64,000 nt of DNA from Massilia aurea (GCF_014200505.1 NZ_JACHBX010000001.1:1364001-1428000), one strand, 5' to 3'; positions 7,812 to 17,199 are shown, counted from the first letter of the stretch. Notes: generated by a model not told the origin, from the letters alone. Numbers and translations: made by a program.

Positions 7812-8546
7812 TCAGTAAGGGCTGGCCGTCGGCCGCACGATCAGCTCGCTGACATCCACGTCGGCCGGCTGATCGATCGCAAACCCGATCGCCCGCGCGA
7901 TGGCCTCCGGCTTGATTGCCACCTTGCGAAACTGGCGCATTGCGGCGCGCGCAGCAGGATCCGAGATCGACTCGGCCAGGTCCGACTCCACGACGCCAGG
8001 CGACACCAGCGTCACGCGGATCGCGCCGCCGACCTCTTGCCGCAAACCCTCGGTAATGGCCGCCACGGCAAACTTGGTGGCGCAATACACCGCCGCTGTC
8101 GGGCTGACCGCATATGCGCCGATCGACGCGATATTGATGATCTGCCCGCTGCCACGTGCCTGCATGCCGGGCAGCACGGCGGCGATACCGTGCAGCACGC
8201 CGCGGATGTTCACGTCGATCATCTGGTTCCACTCGTCGATCTTCAAGGCGTTGAGCTTTGACAATGGCATGACGCCCGCGTTATTAACCAGGACATCAAT
8301 CCGGCCATGGCAGTCGAGCGCGAAGTCGGCGAACGCCGTCATGCTCTCCATGCTGGTGACGTCGAGCCGGGCGACGTCGGCAGCACCGCCTGCAGCGCGG
8401 ATGTCGCCTGCCAGCGCCACCAGCTGCTCGACCCGGCGTGCGCCGAGAACGACGCGGTGGCCCTGCGCGGCAAGAAAACGGGCGGTGGCTTCACCGATGC
8501 CGCTGCTGGCGCCCGTGATGAGGATGACTTTCGATGCGTGTTCCAT
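7812..8546 (-). CDS. Short-chain dehydrogenase/reductase (SDR)
   Basis: A 244-residue classical SDR; the chosen start (MEHASKVILITGASSGIGEA) has an AGGGAGC ribosome site, and in-frame upstream codons would add 90 residues outside the family. The cofactor motif TGASSGIG, the NNAG motif (VLVNNAGVMPLSK), the catalytic serine in INIASIGAYAV and the tyrosine-lysine pair in YCATKFAV are all present. The arginines after the glycine motif (GARRVEQL) favour NADP(H). Such proteins are often annotated as oxidoreductases of unknown substrate, and nothing in the neighbours narrows this. Confidence 0.88.
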   Translation of the reverse strand: MEHASKVILITGASSGIGEATARFLAAQGHRVVLGARRVEQLVALAGDIRAAGGAADVARLDVTSMESMTAFADFALDCHGRIDVLVNNAGVMPLSKLNALKIDEWNQMIDVNIRGVLHGIAAVLPGMQARGSGQIINIASIGAYAVSPTAAVYCATKFAVAAITEGLRQEVGGAIRVTLVSPGVVESDLAESISDPAARAAMRQFRKVAIKPEAIARAIGFAIDQPADVDVSELIVRPTASPY

Positions 8547-8704
8547 GCTGTGCTCCCTGGTGTGTTGACAGTGGCGCAAGTATGGGCATCGGGCGTGGCG
8601 TTGCCCATGCCGAAACCTCGGCATCGATTGCACGATCCTCCGGAAATGAATAACGGCGCCCGCAGGCGCCGTTTGGTTGGCAACAATCAGCCGGCAGCAA
8701 TCGG

Positions 8705-10675
8705 TCAACCGCGCGGCCGCTGGCGGTGGAACGTCAGCGGCGTGTACGACACGGCCGATGGCGGCGGTTGCTTCAGGATGTTCGAACGCATCGCGCCCAC
8801 CACGTGCATTTCGCACGGCTTGCAGTCAAAGCGCAGCGTGTAGCGGTCTTCTCCACTGACCAGCGTCATCGGCTCGGCCTTCACCTGGCCCTGCACGCCT
8901 TGCACGCCCTTGGCCTGTTTCGGGCACAGGTTGAACGAGAAGCGCAGGCAGTGCTTGGTGATCATCAGGGAGACTTCGCCGGCTTCCTCGTGCGACTCGT
9001 ATGCGGCGTCGATCAGCTGCACGCCGTGCTTCTGGTAGAACGCGCGTGCCTTGTCGTTGTAGACATTGGCCAGGTAGCTCAGCTGCACGTCGGGATACAC
9101 CGGGGGAGGCGTCGTTGCCGACTTGCGCTCGGGCCGCTGCCAGGCCGCCAGGCGCGCCACTTCATGCGCCGCGATGGCGTCGCGGCGCAGCGCATTGATC
9201 GCCGCGCTCGGCACGAACCACGGCTGGCTCAGCTTGAGCTCGACGTGACCGGCTTCGAACATGGTGTTGCCCAGCTTGGCCAGGCTCGAACGCAGCGAGG
9301 CATCCGCCTGCGCGGCCTGCGTCGCCGGCTGCAGGGCAATTGCGGCCGCTGCATGCGACGTGATGCCGTCCTCGTCGATGATGTCCAGGCGCAGGCCGTC
9401 CGGCTGTTCGCTGAGCACCAGCTCCAATGCCACCTTGCGCTCGGACGATTTCTTGTTGAGCGTTGCTTCCCAACCGTGATCGCGGTTGCGGTGGATGACG
9501 GTGCCGACCTTCAAGCCTGCCAGCGTCTGCATCGGCTCGTTCGGATAGACGCGCCAGCGCTGGCCGTCAGCCTCGTCGCCCAGCTTGTCGGTCTTGTTGG
9601 CCTGGATGCCGACCGTGTCGCGCTTGTACATATAGTTCAAACCGTCGCCGTTGGCCATTGGCGCGCTGGTGACGACATCGAAGCTGTCGCCGTTCAAGCG
9701 CGCCACGATGCCCAGTTCCACACCCACGTACTTCGGCGAATCGAACGCACCGATATCGGTCAGGCGGCCCTGCGCGAAATATTCGGTATGGCCGCGGTGG
9801 AAGTTCTTGTCGACGTCCGGCGTGAACATGACGCGCGTGCGGCCGCTCGAGGCGCGCACGAATTCCGGCCGCTGGTCCAGCAGTTCGTCGAGCAGCAACC
9901 GGTAGTGGGCCGTGATGTTTTTCACGTACCCCATGTCCTTGTAGCGGCCTTCGATCTTGAACGAACGGATGCCGGCATCGACCAGCGCGCCCAGGTTGCG
10001 GCTCTGATCGTTGTCTTTCATCGACAACAGATGCTTGTCGAACGCAACCACGCGGCCCTGGCCATCGCTGAGCGTGTAGGGCAGGCGGCAATTCTGCGAG
10101 CAGTCGCCCCGGTTGGCCGAGCGGCCGTTGTCTGCGTGCGAGATATAGCACTGGCCCGAATACGCCACGCACAGCGCGCCGTGGACGAAGTATTCGAGCG
10201 GCGTGTCGGTGACCTGATGGATCTTGCGGATCTGCTCGACCGTCAGTTCACGCGCCAGCACCAGTTGCGAAAAACCGACGTCGGCGAGGAATTTCGCTTT
10301 CTCTAGCCCACGAATATCGCACTGGGTACTGGCATGCAGCTGGATCGGGGGCAGGTCGAGCTCGAGCAGGCCCATGTCCTGGATGATCAGCGCATCGACG
10401 CCGGCTTCGTACAGCTGCCAGATCTGCTTGCGCGCCAGCTCGAGTTCGCTGTCGTGCATGATCGTGTTCATCGTCACGAAGATGCGCGCCCGATAGGCGT
10501 GCGCGAACTGCACCAGCCCGGCGATATCCTCGAGCGGGTTGCTGGCATTGTGCCGCGCCCCGAATGCCGGGCCGCCGATATAGACGGCATCGGCGCCGTG
10601 CAGGATCGCCTCGCGCCCGATCTCGGCGGTTTTGGCGGGCGACAGCAGTTCAAGCTCGTGGGCTAGCAATGACAT
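8705..10675 (-). CDS. rlhA: 23S rRNA 5-hydroxycytidine synthase, peptidase U32 family (RlhA/YdcP)
   Basis: A 656-residue protein, close to the 653 residues of E. coli RlhA (YdcP), which hydroxylates cytidine 2501 of 23S rRNA. The start MSLLAHELELLSPAKTAEIG is typical of the family. The U32 signature area is visible (LEYFVHGALCVAYSGQCYIS, then RSANRGDCSQNCRLPY), containing the cysteines thought to hold an iron-sulfur cluster, and IRSFKIEGRYKDMGYVKNIT follows. The C-terminal third carries the extra collagenase-like/RNA-binding part, including a second cysteine set (CLRFSFNLCP and FDCKPCEMHVVG). The gene is divergent from the LacI regulator, 164 bases away. Confidence 0.85.
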   Translation of the reverse strand: MSLLAHELELLSPAKTAEIGREAILHGADAVYIGGPAFGARHNASNPLEDIAGLVQFAHAYRARIFVTMNTIMHDSELELARKQIWQLYEAGVDALIIQDMGLLELDLPPIQLHASTQCDIRGLEKAKFLADVGFSQLVLARELTVEQIRKIHQVTDTPLEYFVHGALCVAYSGQCYISHADNGRSANRGDCSQNCRLPYTLSDGQGRVVAFDKHLLSMKDNDQSRNLGALVDAGIRSFKIEGRYKDMGYVKNITAHYRLLLDELLDQRPEFVRASSGRTRVMFTPDVDKNFHRGHTEYFAQGRLTDIGAFDSPKYVGVELGIVARLNGDSFDVVTSAPMANGDGLNYMYKRDTVGIQANKTDKLGDEADGQRWRVYPNEPMQTLAGLKVGTVIHRNRDHGWEATLNKKSSERKVALELVLSEQPDGLRLDIIDEDGITSHAAAAIALQPATQAAQADASLRSSLAKLGNTMFEAGHVELKLSQPWFVPSAAINALRRDAIAAHEVARLAAWQRPERKSATTPPPVYPDVQLSYLANVYNDKARAFYQKHGVQLIDAAYESHEEAGEVSLMITKHCLRFSFNLCPKQAKGVQGVQGQVKAEPMTLVSGEDRYTLRFDCKPCEMHVVGAMRSNILKQPPPSAVSYTPLTFHRQRPRG

Positions 10676-10768
10676 GGGGAATCCTTCGATGCGAAGACCG
10701 GGATTATAGCCAGTCGGCGCGCTGCCGTCATGTGCCGCGACGTTGCGGCGCTGGTCGAAGGCCACCGA

Positions 10769-10802
10769 TGTTAGCGCAATCCCAAGCGTTGCTGTGCTAA
10801 CA
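10769..10802. promoter_or_regulatory. Paired LacI-type operator sites before the regulator gene
   Basis: Site A, TGTTAGCGCAATCC (10769-10782), and site B, TTGCTGTGCTAACA (10789-10802, the reverse of TGTTAGCACAGCAA), lie 20 bases apart centre to centre in opposite orientation. Both match the TGTTAGCGCAAYCA sites before xylX, near GH74 and before the TonB receptor. They end 37 bases before the regulator ATG, a position that suits autoregulation. Confidence 0.65.
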
Positions 10803-10839
10803 TCAAGCCCATTTCCCTGGCCTTGAAAACAATCCTGAC

Positions 10840-11943
10840 ATGAGTAAAGTGACGCTCGACAGCATCCGTGAAGCGATGGAACACGGCAAGCCAACGATGG
10901 TGGACGTCGCCAAGCTGGCCGGCGTCTCCGCCATGACGGTCTCGCGCGTCATGAACGGGAAAACCCTGGTGCGTGAAAGCACGCGGCGCAAGGTCGCCGA
11001 TGCAGTCGCCGCACTGAACTATACGCCGAACCAGGAAGCGCGCAATCTGGCCGGCTCCAAGCCGATCCGCGTCGGTTTCTTGTACAGCAACCCGAGCGCT
11101 GCGTACCTGAGCGAATTTCTCGTCGGCCTGCTGAACCAGTCGGGCCTGAACAATGTCCAACTCTTCGTCGAGAAGTGCGAGGCGGGCAACCACGAAACCG
11201 AACACACGCAGCGCCTCATCGACAATGGCCTCGATGGCGTCATCTTGCCACCGCCACTGTGCGACAGCGAAGCCGTGCTGGGGTGCGTGGAACGCGCCGG
11301 CATTCCCGCCGTCGTCGTCGCGTGCGGTTCGCCCGCACCCGGCCTGGGGGCAGTGAGCATCGACGACTACGATGCGGCCCACTACATGACGCGCCACCTG
11401 ATCGCCCTTGGCCACCAGCGCATCGGCTTCATCGTCGGCCACCCGAACCAGAGCGCCAGCGCGCGTCGGCTCGATGGCTATCGCGCCGCGATTGCCGAAA
11501 TGAACGCCGACGCAGCCGATGAACTGGTGGTGCAGGGGATGTTCACGTACCGCTCGGGCCTGGACGCGGCCGAGCAGTTGCTGGCCCTTGCCGAGCGGCC
11601 CACGGCGATCTTTGCCAGCAACGACGATATGGCTGCCGCCACGGTAGCCGTCGCCCACCGCCTGGCGCTGGACGTGCCGGGCGATCTTACCGTCACGGGC
11701 TTCGACGATACCGCGCTGGCCACGACGATCTGGCCCGAACTGACCACCGTGCGCCAGCCGATTGCCGAGATGGCGCGCGAAGCAGTACAGGCCCTGGTGC
11801 GGCGCGTGCGCGCGATGCGTGAAGAAGAACCGGCCGAGCCCGAGCAGACGCGCATGGATTTTGTCCTGGTGCGGCGCCAGTCTGACGCCGCGCCACGCGT
11901 GCGCCCGCCAGCGCGCTTGCCTGCTGCGGCGCGGAGCCTCTGA
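10840..11943 (+). CDS. xylR: LacI-family transcriptional regulator, probable xylose repressor
   Basis: A 367-residue LacI/GalR regulator. Residues 19-43 form the DNA-binding helix-turn-helix (TMVDVAKLAGVSAMTVSRVMNG), followed by the hinge helix (PNQEARNLAGSKPI). The rest is a periplasmic-binding-protein-like sugar domain with YDAAHYMTRHLIALGHQRIGFI, ASNDDMAAATVAV and VTGFDDTALATTIWPELTTVRQP. The 18 residues before the helix-turn-helix are longer than usual; no better start is seen. Its position before the Weimberg operon and the shared operator sites suggest it is the xylose-responsive repressor, comparable to XylR of Caulobacter, which is also a LacI-type protein. Ligand specificity is inferred. 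Confidence 0.85.
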   Translation: MSKVTLDSIREAMEHGKPTMVDVAKLAGVSAMTVSRVMNGKTLVRESTRRKVADAVAALNYTPNQEARNLAGSKPIRVGFLYSNPSAAYLSEFLVGLLNQSGLNNVQLFVEKCEAGNHETEHTQRLIDNGLDGVILPPPLCDSEAVLGCVERAGIPAVVVACGSPAPGLGAVSIDDYDAAHYMTRHLIALGHQRIGFIVGHPNQSASARRLDGYRAAIAEMNADAADELVVQGMFTYRSGLDAAEQLLALAERPTAIFASNDDMAAATVAVAHRLALDVPGDLTVTGFDDTALATTIWPELTTVRQPIAEMAREAVQALVRRVRAMREEEPAEPEQTRMDFVLVRRQSDAAPRVRPPARLPAAARSL

Positions 11944-12050
11944 CAAGATACCGTCCCGGCCTCTGGAGGGGCAGGGACCATCTCCCGGCACGGCTGCGAA
12001 CACTGTATCCATTCCCGTTCCCGCCCCCCTGCAAGCATTCCAATAATTCG

Positions 12051-12080
12051 TTGACAACCGTCCGAGCAGAAGTTTAGACT
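12051..12080 (+). promoter_or_regulatory. Sigma70-type promoter of the xylX operon
   Basis: A perfect -35 box TTGACA (12051-12056) is followed after 18 bases by TAGACT (12075-12080, four of six consensus bases). The predicted start of transcription is near 12087, inside the operator at 12085-12098. This is the clearest sigma70 promoter in the window. Confidence 0.7.
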
Positions 12081-12084
12081 GCAA

Positions 12085-12098
12085 TGGTTGCGCTAACA
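12085..12098. promoter_or_regulatory. LacI-type operator over the xylX transcription start
   Basis: TGGTTGCGCTAACA, the reverse complement of TGTTAGCGCAACCA, has the central CG pair and the TG..CA outer bases expected of a LacI-family operator. It covers the predicted +1, so bound repressor would block the promoter. It matches 12 of 14 bases of site A in front of the regulator gene. The rest of the 11944-12328 interval holds only the promoter and a 26-codon leader frame. Confidence 0.7.
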
Positions 12099-12159
12099 AT
12101 TCTGTTAAAGGATTGTTGTGACGCACATTAAAATAATCAAAAAGCATCAGGAGACGACC

Positions 12160-12240
12160 ATGCAAGACCCGCACACCCGGCTGCCCGCCGGCGTGGCTGC
12201 AGCTACGCTCAGCCGCGCGCCTTCCCGTCACACCTCCTGA
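12160..12240 (+). CDS. Possible 26-residue leader peptide before xylX
   Basis: A short frame starts with ATG at 12160, 7 bases after an AGGAG ribosome site that is stronger than that of xylX, and stops with TGA at 12238-12240. It lies about 75 bases after the predicted transcription start and 88 bases before the xylX ATG. The peptide begins MQDPHTRLPAGVAAATL. It contains no run of one amino acid that would point to classical attenuation. It could be a translated leader or a remnant of a longer gene. Confidence 0.4.
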   Translation: MQDPHTRLPAGVAAATLSRAPSRHTS

Positions 12241-12328
12241 GTACCGGTTTGTCCCGGCTGCACAAGCCACGCTGCTTCGCATCCTTCAGCGTGCCCGCCA
12301 GGACCCGTCACCACGAACGAGAGAAAAC

Positions 12329-13549
12329 ATGACCGCATCTTCCGTCAATGCGCTACCCGGCGCGCTACCCGACGCGCTCCCCGCTGACATCGCGTCGGCC
12401 CTGCTGGTTGGCCGCGTCTGGCGCCCGGCGCCGATCGACGGCCCGGCAGTCGTCGCCGTGCGCGCCGGCCGCATCATCGACATCACCCGCTACGCAGCCA
12501 CCGTCGCCGACCTGTTCGAGCGCGATGCGGCCGACATGCTGGCGATCGTCAAGAGCGCAGCGGGCGAGGATCTGGGCGACGCTGCCAGTCTGCTGCAAGC
12601 GGCGCTGGACGGCGGCCTGGGCGAGGGCGGTCTCCAGCTGCTCGCGCCATGCGACCTGCAGGCCATCAAGGCCGCCGGCGTGACGTTTGCCGTGAGCCTG
12701 CTCGAACGCGTCATCGAAGAACAGGCCAAAGGCGATCCTGCCCGCGCCTCTGCATTGCGCACGGAACTGCAGGCGACCATCGGCACCAACCTGGCCGAGA
12801 TGGTGCCGGGTTCCAGCGCCGCGATGCGCCTGAAAACGGAGCTGAGCGCGCGTGGCCTGTGGTCGCAGTACATGGAAGTGGGCATTGGCCCCGACGCCGA
12901 GGTCTTCACCAAATCGCAACCGATGTCGTCGCTGGGCCATGGCGCGGTGGTGGGCCTGCACCCGTCGTCGCACTGGAACAACCCGGAACCCGAGATCGTG
13001 CTGGCCGTGAACAGCCGCGCCGAGATCGTCGGCGCCGCACTGGGCAACGACGTCAACCTGCGCGACATCGAAGGGCGCAGCGCGCTCCTGCTTGGCAAGG
13101 CCAAGGACAACAACGGCTCGTGCGCCATCGGCCCGTTCGTGCGCATTTTTGATGGCGACTTCACGCTCGACACGCTGCGCAGCTGCGAAGTGAGCATGCT
13201 GATCGAAGGCGCCGACGACGGCTTCATGCTGGCCGGATCGAGCCGCATGCGCGAGATCAGCCGCGACCCGCTCGACCTGGTGGCACAGACCTGCGGCGCG
13301 CACCACCAGTATCCGGATGGCTTCATGCTGTTTCTGGGGACGATGTTCTCGCCGATCAAGGACCGCGGCGCGGCCGGTGGCGGCTTCACGCACCACCCGG
13401 GCGACAAGGTCACCATCTCGACCCCGGCGCTGGGCGCCCTGGTCAACACGGTCGGCCGCAGCGACACCATTGCGCCATGGACCTTCGGTGTGCGCGCGCT
13501 GTACCAGAACCTGGCGCGGCGCGAACTGCTGGCAGGCCGTTCAGCATGA
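12329..13549 (+). CDS. xylX: 2-keto-3-deoxy-D-xylonate dehydratase, fumarylacetoacetate-hydrolase family
   Basis: A 406-residue FAH-superfamily protein. In the Weimberg pathway this family removes water from 2-keto-3-deoxy-pentonate to give alpha-ketoglutaric semialdehyde. The catalytic core is seen from about residue 195: SLGHGAVVGLHPSSHWNNPE with the metal-binding glutamate pair in NPEPEIVLAV, followed by GAALGNDVNLRDIEGRS and KAKDNNGSCAIGP, and later GGGFTHHPGDKVTI. It is the first full gene of an operon ordered xylX-xylB-xylC-xylD-xylFGH. The same family serves L-arabinose (AraD1), so the xylose assignment rests on the neighbours. An AGAGAAA ribosome site lies before the ATG. Confidence 0.82.
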   Translation: MTASSVNALPGALPDALPADIASALLVGRVWRPAPIDGPAVVAVRAGRIIDITRYAATVADLFERDAADMLAIVKSAAGEDLGDAASLLQAALDGGLGEGGLQLLAPCDLQAIKAAGVTFAVSLLERVIEEQAKGDPARASALRTELQATIGTNLAEMVPGSSAAMRLKTELSARGLWSQYMEVGIGPDAEVFTKSQPMSSLGHGAVVGLHPSSHWNNPEPEIVLAVNSRAEIVGAALGNDVNLRDIEGRSALLLGKAKDNNGSCAIGPFVRIFDGDFTLDTLRSCEVSMLIEGADDGFMLAGSSRMREISRDPLDLVAQTCGAHHQYPDGFMLFLGTMFSPIKDRGAAGGGFTHHPGDKVTISTPALGALVNTVGRSDTIAPWTFGVRALYQNLARRELLAGRSA

Positions 13550-13614
13550 CCCCACCCGACGGCGCGCCCCACGATTTGCTTTCCGATCCGCTTCAAGATA
13601 ACCACGAGTTCACG

Positions 13615-14418
13615 ATGCACGATTCAACACCAGATTCCACCCCCGCCGCACTGGTCTACGCGACCTATCCCGACCTGCGCGACAAGCGCGTCGTCATCAC
13701 CGGTGGCGGCACAGGCATCGGCAGCGAACTGGTGACGGCGTTTGCCGGCCAGGGCGCCCAGGTCTGGTTCCTCGACATCGCCAAGGAAGCATCGACGGCG
13801 CTGGCCGACGCGCTGGCCGGTTCCGCGCACAAGCCGCGCTTCCTGCCGTGCGACCTGACCGATCTCGATGCGCTGGCCGCGACCTTTGCCGCCATCGAGG
13901 CGGAGGCTGGTGGCATCGACATCCTGCTGAATAACGCCGCCAACGACGACCGCCACGGCATCGACGACGTCACGCCCGACTATTGGGAAAGCCGGATGGC
14001 GGTCAATCTGCGCCACACCTATTTCTGCAGCCAGGCAGCGGTTGCGATGATGCGCCGCCAGGGCAGTGGCGTGATCCTCAATTTCGGCTCGATCTCGTGG
14101 TACCTGGCGTCGAACCAGCTGTCGCTGTACATGATGGCCAAGGCGGCGATCGAGGCGATGAGCCGCGGTCTGGCGCGCGACCTCGGCGCCGAGAATATCC
14201 GCGTCAATACGGTGATTCCGGGCGCCGTGCGCACGCCGCGTCAGCAGGCGCTGTGGCATACGCCGGAAGAAGAAGCGCGCATCCTGGCCGGCCAGTGCCT
14301 GCCGCAGCGCGTCGAGATGCAGGACGTGGCGGCGCTGTCGCTGTTCCTGGCCTCGAACAACGCGCGCCGCTGCAGCGGCCGCGAATACTTCGTCGACGCT
14401 GGCTGGTACGGCGCATGA
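13615..14418 (+). CDS. xylB: D-xylose 1-dehydrogenase, SDR family
   Basis: A 267-residue SDR enzyme that oxidises D-xylose to D-xylonolactone with NAD(P)+. It shows TGGGTGIGSEL for the cofactor, LLNNAANDDRHGIDDVTPDY (a text typical of XylB), catalytic serine in NFGSISWYLAS and the pair YMMAK. I prefer the ATG at 13615 because it gives an N terminus of family length (YPDLRDKRVVITGGG within 20-some residues). An ATG at 13546 overlaps the xylX stop as ATGA and would add 23 residues; the choice is uncertain because neither has a strong ribosome site. The stop overlaps xylC as ATGA. Confidence 0.83.
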   Translation: MHDSTPDSTPAALVYATYPDLRDKRVVITGGGTGIGSELVTAFAGQGAQVWFLDIAKEASTALADALAGSAHKPRFLPCDLTDLDALAATFAAIEAEAGGIDILLNNAANDDRHGIDDVTPDYWESRMAVNLRHTYFCSQAAVAMMRRQGSGVILNFGSISWYLASNQLSLYMMAKAAIEAMSRGLARDLGAENIRVNTVIPGAVRTPRQQALWHTPEEEARILAGQCLPQRVEMQDVAALSLFLASNNARRCSGREYFVDAGWYGA

Positions 14419-15287
14419 GCGGCGCCGTGCACTGCCTGTGGGACGTCAAGGCCACGCTGGGCGAGGGTGCCTTGTGGGACGCGGTCCGCCGCAAGATCTG
14501 GTTCGTCGACATCAAGGGCCGCCGCATCCACTGCTGCGATGAAGACGGTAGCGGGCGCCAGAGCTGGGATGCGCCGTCCCAGATCGGCTTTCTCGCACCG
14601 AGCGACGATGGCGGCATGGTGTGCGGGCTCGAAGATGGCCTGTACCGCTTTCTTGAGACCGATGGCGCGTTCATCGCGCTGGCCCGCGTCGAAGCCGACC
14701 TGCCGGGCAACCGCTTCAACGATGGGCACGTCGATGCAGCGGGCCGCCTGTGGTTTGGCTCGATGGACAATGGCGAGAGCGAAGCGACGGGAACACTGTA
14801 CCGCTTCGACGGTGCCGGCCAGCCGGCGCGCGCGATAGACGCCGGCTACATCATCACCAACGGCCCGGCCATCAGCCCGGACGCGACCACGCTGTACCAC
14901 ACCGACACGCTGGCGCGCACCATCCACGCTTTCGACCTGGGCCCGGACGGCGCGATCAGTGGCAAGCGCCTGTTCGTCACGCACGAAGGCAGCGGCCATC
15001 CGGACGGCATGGCAGTCGACGCCGAAGGCCACCTGTGGGTCGCCGTCTTCGGCGGCTGGCGCATCGACCGCTACGACCTTCAAGGGCGCAAGGTCGGTGA
15101 AGTGCGCTTCCCGTGCGCGAACATCACCAAGCCGGCCTTTGGCGGCGACGATCTGCGCACCGTGTATGCCACCACCGCGCGCAAGGGATTGAGCGAGGCC
15201 GATCTGCTCGCGCAGCCGCTGGCCGGCGGCCTGTTCACGTTCCGCGCCGATGCGCCGGGCCTGCCGCAACATGCGTTGCACCTGTAA
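14415..15287 (+). CDS. xylC: D-xylono-lactonase, SMP-30/gluconolactonase family
   Basis: A 290-residue six-bladed propeller lactonase that opens D-xylonolactone to D-xylonate. Metal-site texts are visible: the glutamate in TLGEGALWDAVRRKIWFVDI (residues ~11-30), NRFNDGHVDAAGRLWFGSMD with the conserved asparagine-aspartate, ITNGPAISPDATTLYHTDT and HPDGMAVDAEGHLWVAVFGG. The start overlaps the xylB stop (ATGA at 14415-14418), so translation is coupled. The family includes calcium- or zinc-dependent gluconolactonases; the xylose role follows from the operon. Confidence 0.88.
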   Translation: MSGAVHCLWDVKATLGEGALWDAVRRKIWFVDIKGRRIHCCDEDGSGRQSWDAPSQIGFLAPSDDGGMVCGLEDGLYRFLETDGAFIALARVEADLPGNRFNDGHVDAAGRLWFGSMDNGESEATGTLYRFDGAGQPARAIDAGYIITNGPAISPDATTLYHTDTLARTIHAFDLGPDGAISGKRLFVTHEGSGHPDGMAVDAEGHLWVAVFGGWRIDRYDLQGRKVGEVRFPCANITKPAFGGDDLRTVYATTARKGLSEADLLAQPLAGGLFTFRADAPGLPQHALHL

Positions 15288-15308
15288 CGCGCACTGGAGA
15301 ATCACCGC

Positions 15309-17087
15309 ATGACCAAGCAATCCACCTTCCGTTTCCGCTCCCAGGACTGGTTCGACAATCCGGAGCGGATCGACATGACGGCGCTGTACCTCGAGCGCTT
15401 CATGAACTACGGGATCACCCCCGACGAACTGCGCTCGGGCAAACCGATCATCGGCATCGCCCAGAGCGGCAGCGACATCACGCCGTGCAACCGCGTCCAC
15501 CTGGAACTCGTCAAGCGCGTGCGCGACGGCATCCGTGATGCCGGCGGCATCCCGATGGAATTCCCGCTGCACCCGATCTTTGAAAACTGCCGTCGCCCAA
15601 CCGCGGCGCTGGACCGCAACCTGGCGTATCTGGGCCTGGTGGAGATCCTGCACGGCTACCCGATCGATGCCGTGGTGCTGACGACCGGCTGCGACAAGAC
15701 CACGCCGGCCCAGCTGATGGCCGTGTCGACGGTCGACATGCCGGCGATCGTGCTGTCGGGCGGACCGATGCTCGACGGCTGGTTCGACGGTGAACTGGTG
15801 GGGTCGGGCGCGGCGATCTGGAAGGCGCGCCGCCAGCTGGCCGCCGGGTCGATCGACGAACAGAAATTCATGAATATCGCCACCGCCTCGGCGCCATCGG
15901 CCGGCCATTGCAACACGATGGGCACGGCGTCGACGATGAACGCCGTGGCCGAAGCGCTGGGCATGTCGCTGACCGGTTGCGCCGCGATTCCCGCGCCATA
16001 CCGCGAGCGCGGCCAGATGGCGTACGAGACGGGCCGGCGCATCGTCGGCCTGGCGATGGAAGACGTGCGCCCGTCGAACATCCTGACGCGCGACGCGTTC
16101 CTTGATGCGATCGTCGTCAACGCGGCCATCGGCGGATCGAGCAATGCGCAGCCGCACATCATGGCCATGGCGCGCCATGCCGGCGTGGAGATCACCACTG
16201 AAGACTGGATGACCTACGGTTACGAAGTGCCGCTGCTGCTGAACATGCAGCCCGCCGGCAAATACCTGGGCGAGCGCTTCCACCGGGCTGGCGGCGTGCC
16301 GGCCGTGATGTGGGAACTCGATCAGGCTGGCCTGTTGCGTTCGGATCGCCTGACGGTGACCGGCAAAACGCTGGCCCAGAACATCGACATGCTTCAGACG
16401 ATGGACCGCGAGATGATCCGCCCATTTGCCGACCCGCTCAAGGAAAATGCGGGCTTCCTGGTTTTGAAAGGCAATCTGTTCGATTTTGCGATCATGAAGA
16501 CGAGCGTGATTTCCCCGAGCTTCCGCGAACGTTACCTGGCCACGCCGGGCGCCGAGAACTGCTTCGAGTGCAAGGTCGTCGTGTTCGACGGCTCGGACGA
16601 TTATCATGCGCGCATCAATGATCCGACCCTCGGCATCGACGAGCACACGATGCTGGTCATCCGCGGCGCCGGTCCGATCGGCTGGCCCGGGTCGGCCGAA
16701 GTGGTCAACATGCAGCCGCCCGATGCGCTGATCAAGCGCGGCATCAACAACCTGCCGACGCTGGGCGATGGTCGCCAGTCGGGCACCTCGGACAGCCCGT
16801 CGATCCTGAATGCGTCACCCGAAAGCGCAGCCGGCGGCAACCTGGCGCTGCTGCACACGGGCGACATCGTGCGCGTGGACCTGGTGCATGGCCGCTGCGA
16901 CGTGCTGCTGTCCGACGCCGAACTCGAGGCGCGCAAGCTCGACACGCCGCCGGCGATCCCGCCAAGCCAGACACCGTGGCAAGAGATCTACCGCGCCACG
17001 GTGGGCCAGCTGCACACGGGCGCCTGCATGGAACTGGCCTTGCCCTATCGTGCCGTGGCTGGCGCGATGCCGCGGCATAACCACTAA
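15309..17087 (+). CDS. xylD: D-xylonate dehydratase, IlvD/Edd family
   Basis: A 592-residue enzyme, the normal length for pentonate dehydratases, which turns D-xylonate into 2-keto-3-deoxy-D-xylonate. Residues ~117-140 hold the cluster cysteine text VVLTTGCDKTTPAQLMAVST, and ATASAPSAGHCNTMGTASTM holds the second family cysteine; GGSSNAQPH and the C-terminal GDIVRVDLVHGRCDVLL are further family marks. These enzymes carry a [2Fe-2S] cluster and magnesium. A GGAGAATC site precedes the ATG, 21 bases after xylC. L-arabonate dehydratases are close relatives, so substrate is assigned by context. Confidence 0.87.
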   Translation: MTKQSTFRFRSQDWFDNPERIDMTALYLERFMNYGITPDELRSGKPIIGIAQSGSDITPCNRVHLELVKRVRDGIRDAGGIPMEFPLHPIFENCRRPTAALDRNLAYLGLVEILHGYPIDAVVLTTGCDKTTPAQLMAVSTVDMPAIVLSGGPMLDGWFDGELVGSGAAIWKARRQLAAGSIDEQKFMNIATASAPSAGHCNTMGTASTMNAVAEALGMSLTGCAAIPAPYRERGQMAYETGRRIVGLAMEDVRPSNILTRDAFLDAIVVNAAIGGSSNAQPHIMAMARHAGVEITTEDWMTYGYEVPLLLNMQPAGKYLGERFHRAGGVPAVMWELDQAGLLRSDRLTVTGKTLAQNIDMLQTMDREMIRPFADPLKENAGFLVLKGNLFDFAIMKTSVISPSFRERYLATPGAENCFECKVVVFDGSDDYHARINDPTLGIDEHTMLVIRGAGPIGWPGSAEVVNMQPPDALIKRGINNLPTLGDGRQSGTSDSPSILNASPESAAGGNLALLHTGDIVRVDLVHGRCDVLLSDAELEARKLDTPPAIPPSQTPWQEIYRATVGQLHTGACMELALPYRAVAGAMPRHNH

Positions 17088-17199
17088 ACCGCCGTTTGTA
17101 CGATGACTAAAAGTGGCATTCATAGCCATTCTTGAGCAGAATGTCGGAACTTCGCCCGGGCCCTACCGTCCGGGCGTCGAAAATACACTGGAGACAAGC

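Noticed and set aside
14241..16646. An 801-residue minus-strand frame opposite xylC and xylD.
   Set aside because: The plus-strand frames encode clear enzymes with complete motifs; the minus-strand text has no domain.
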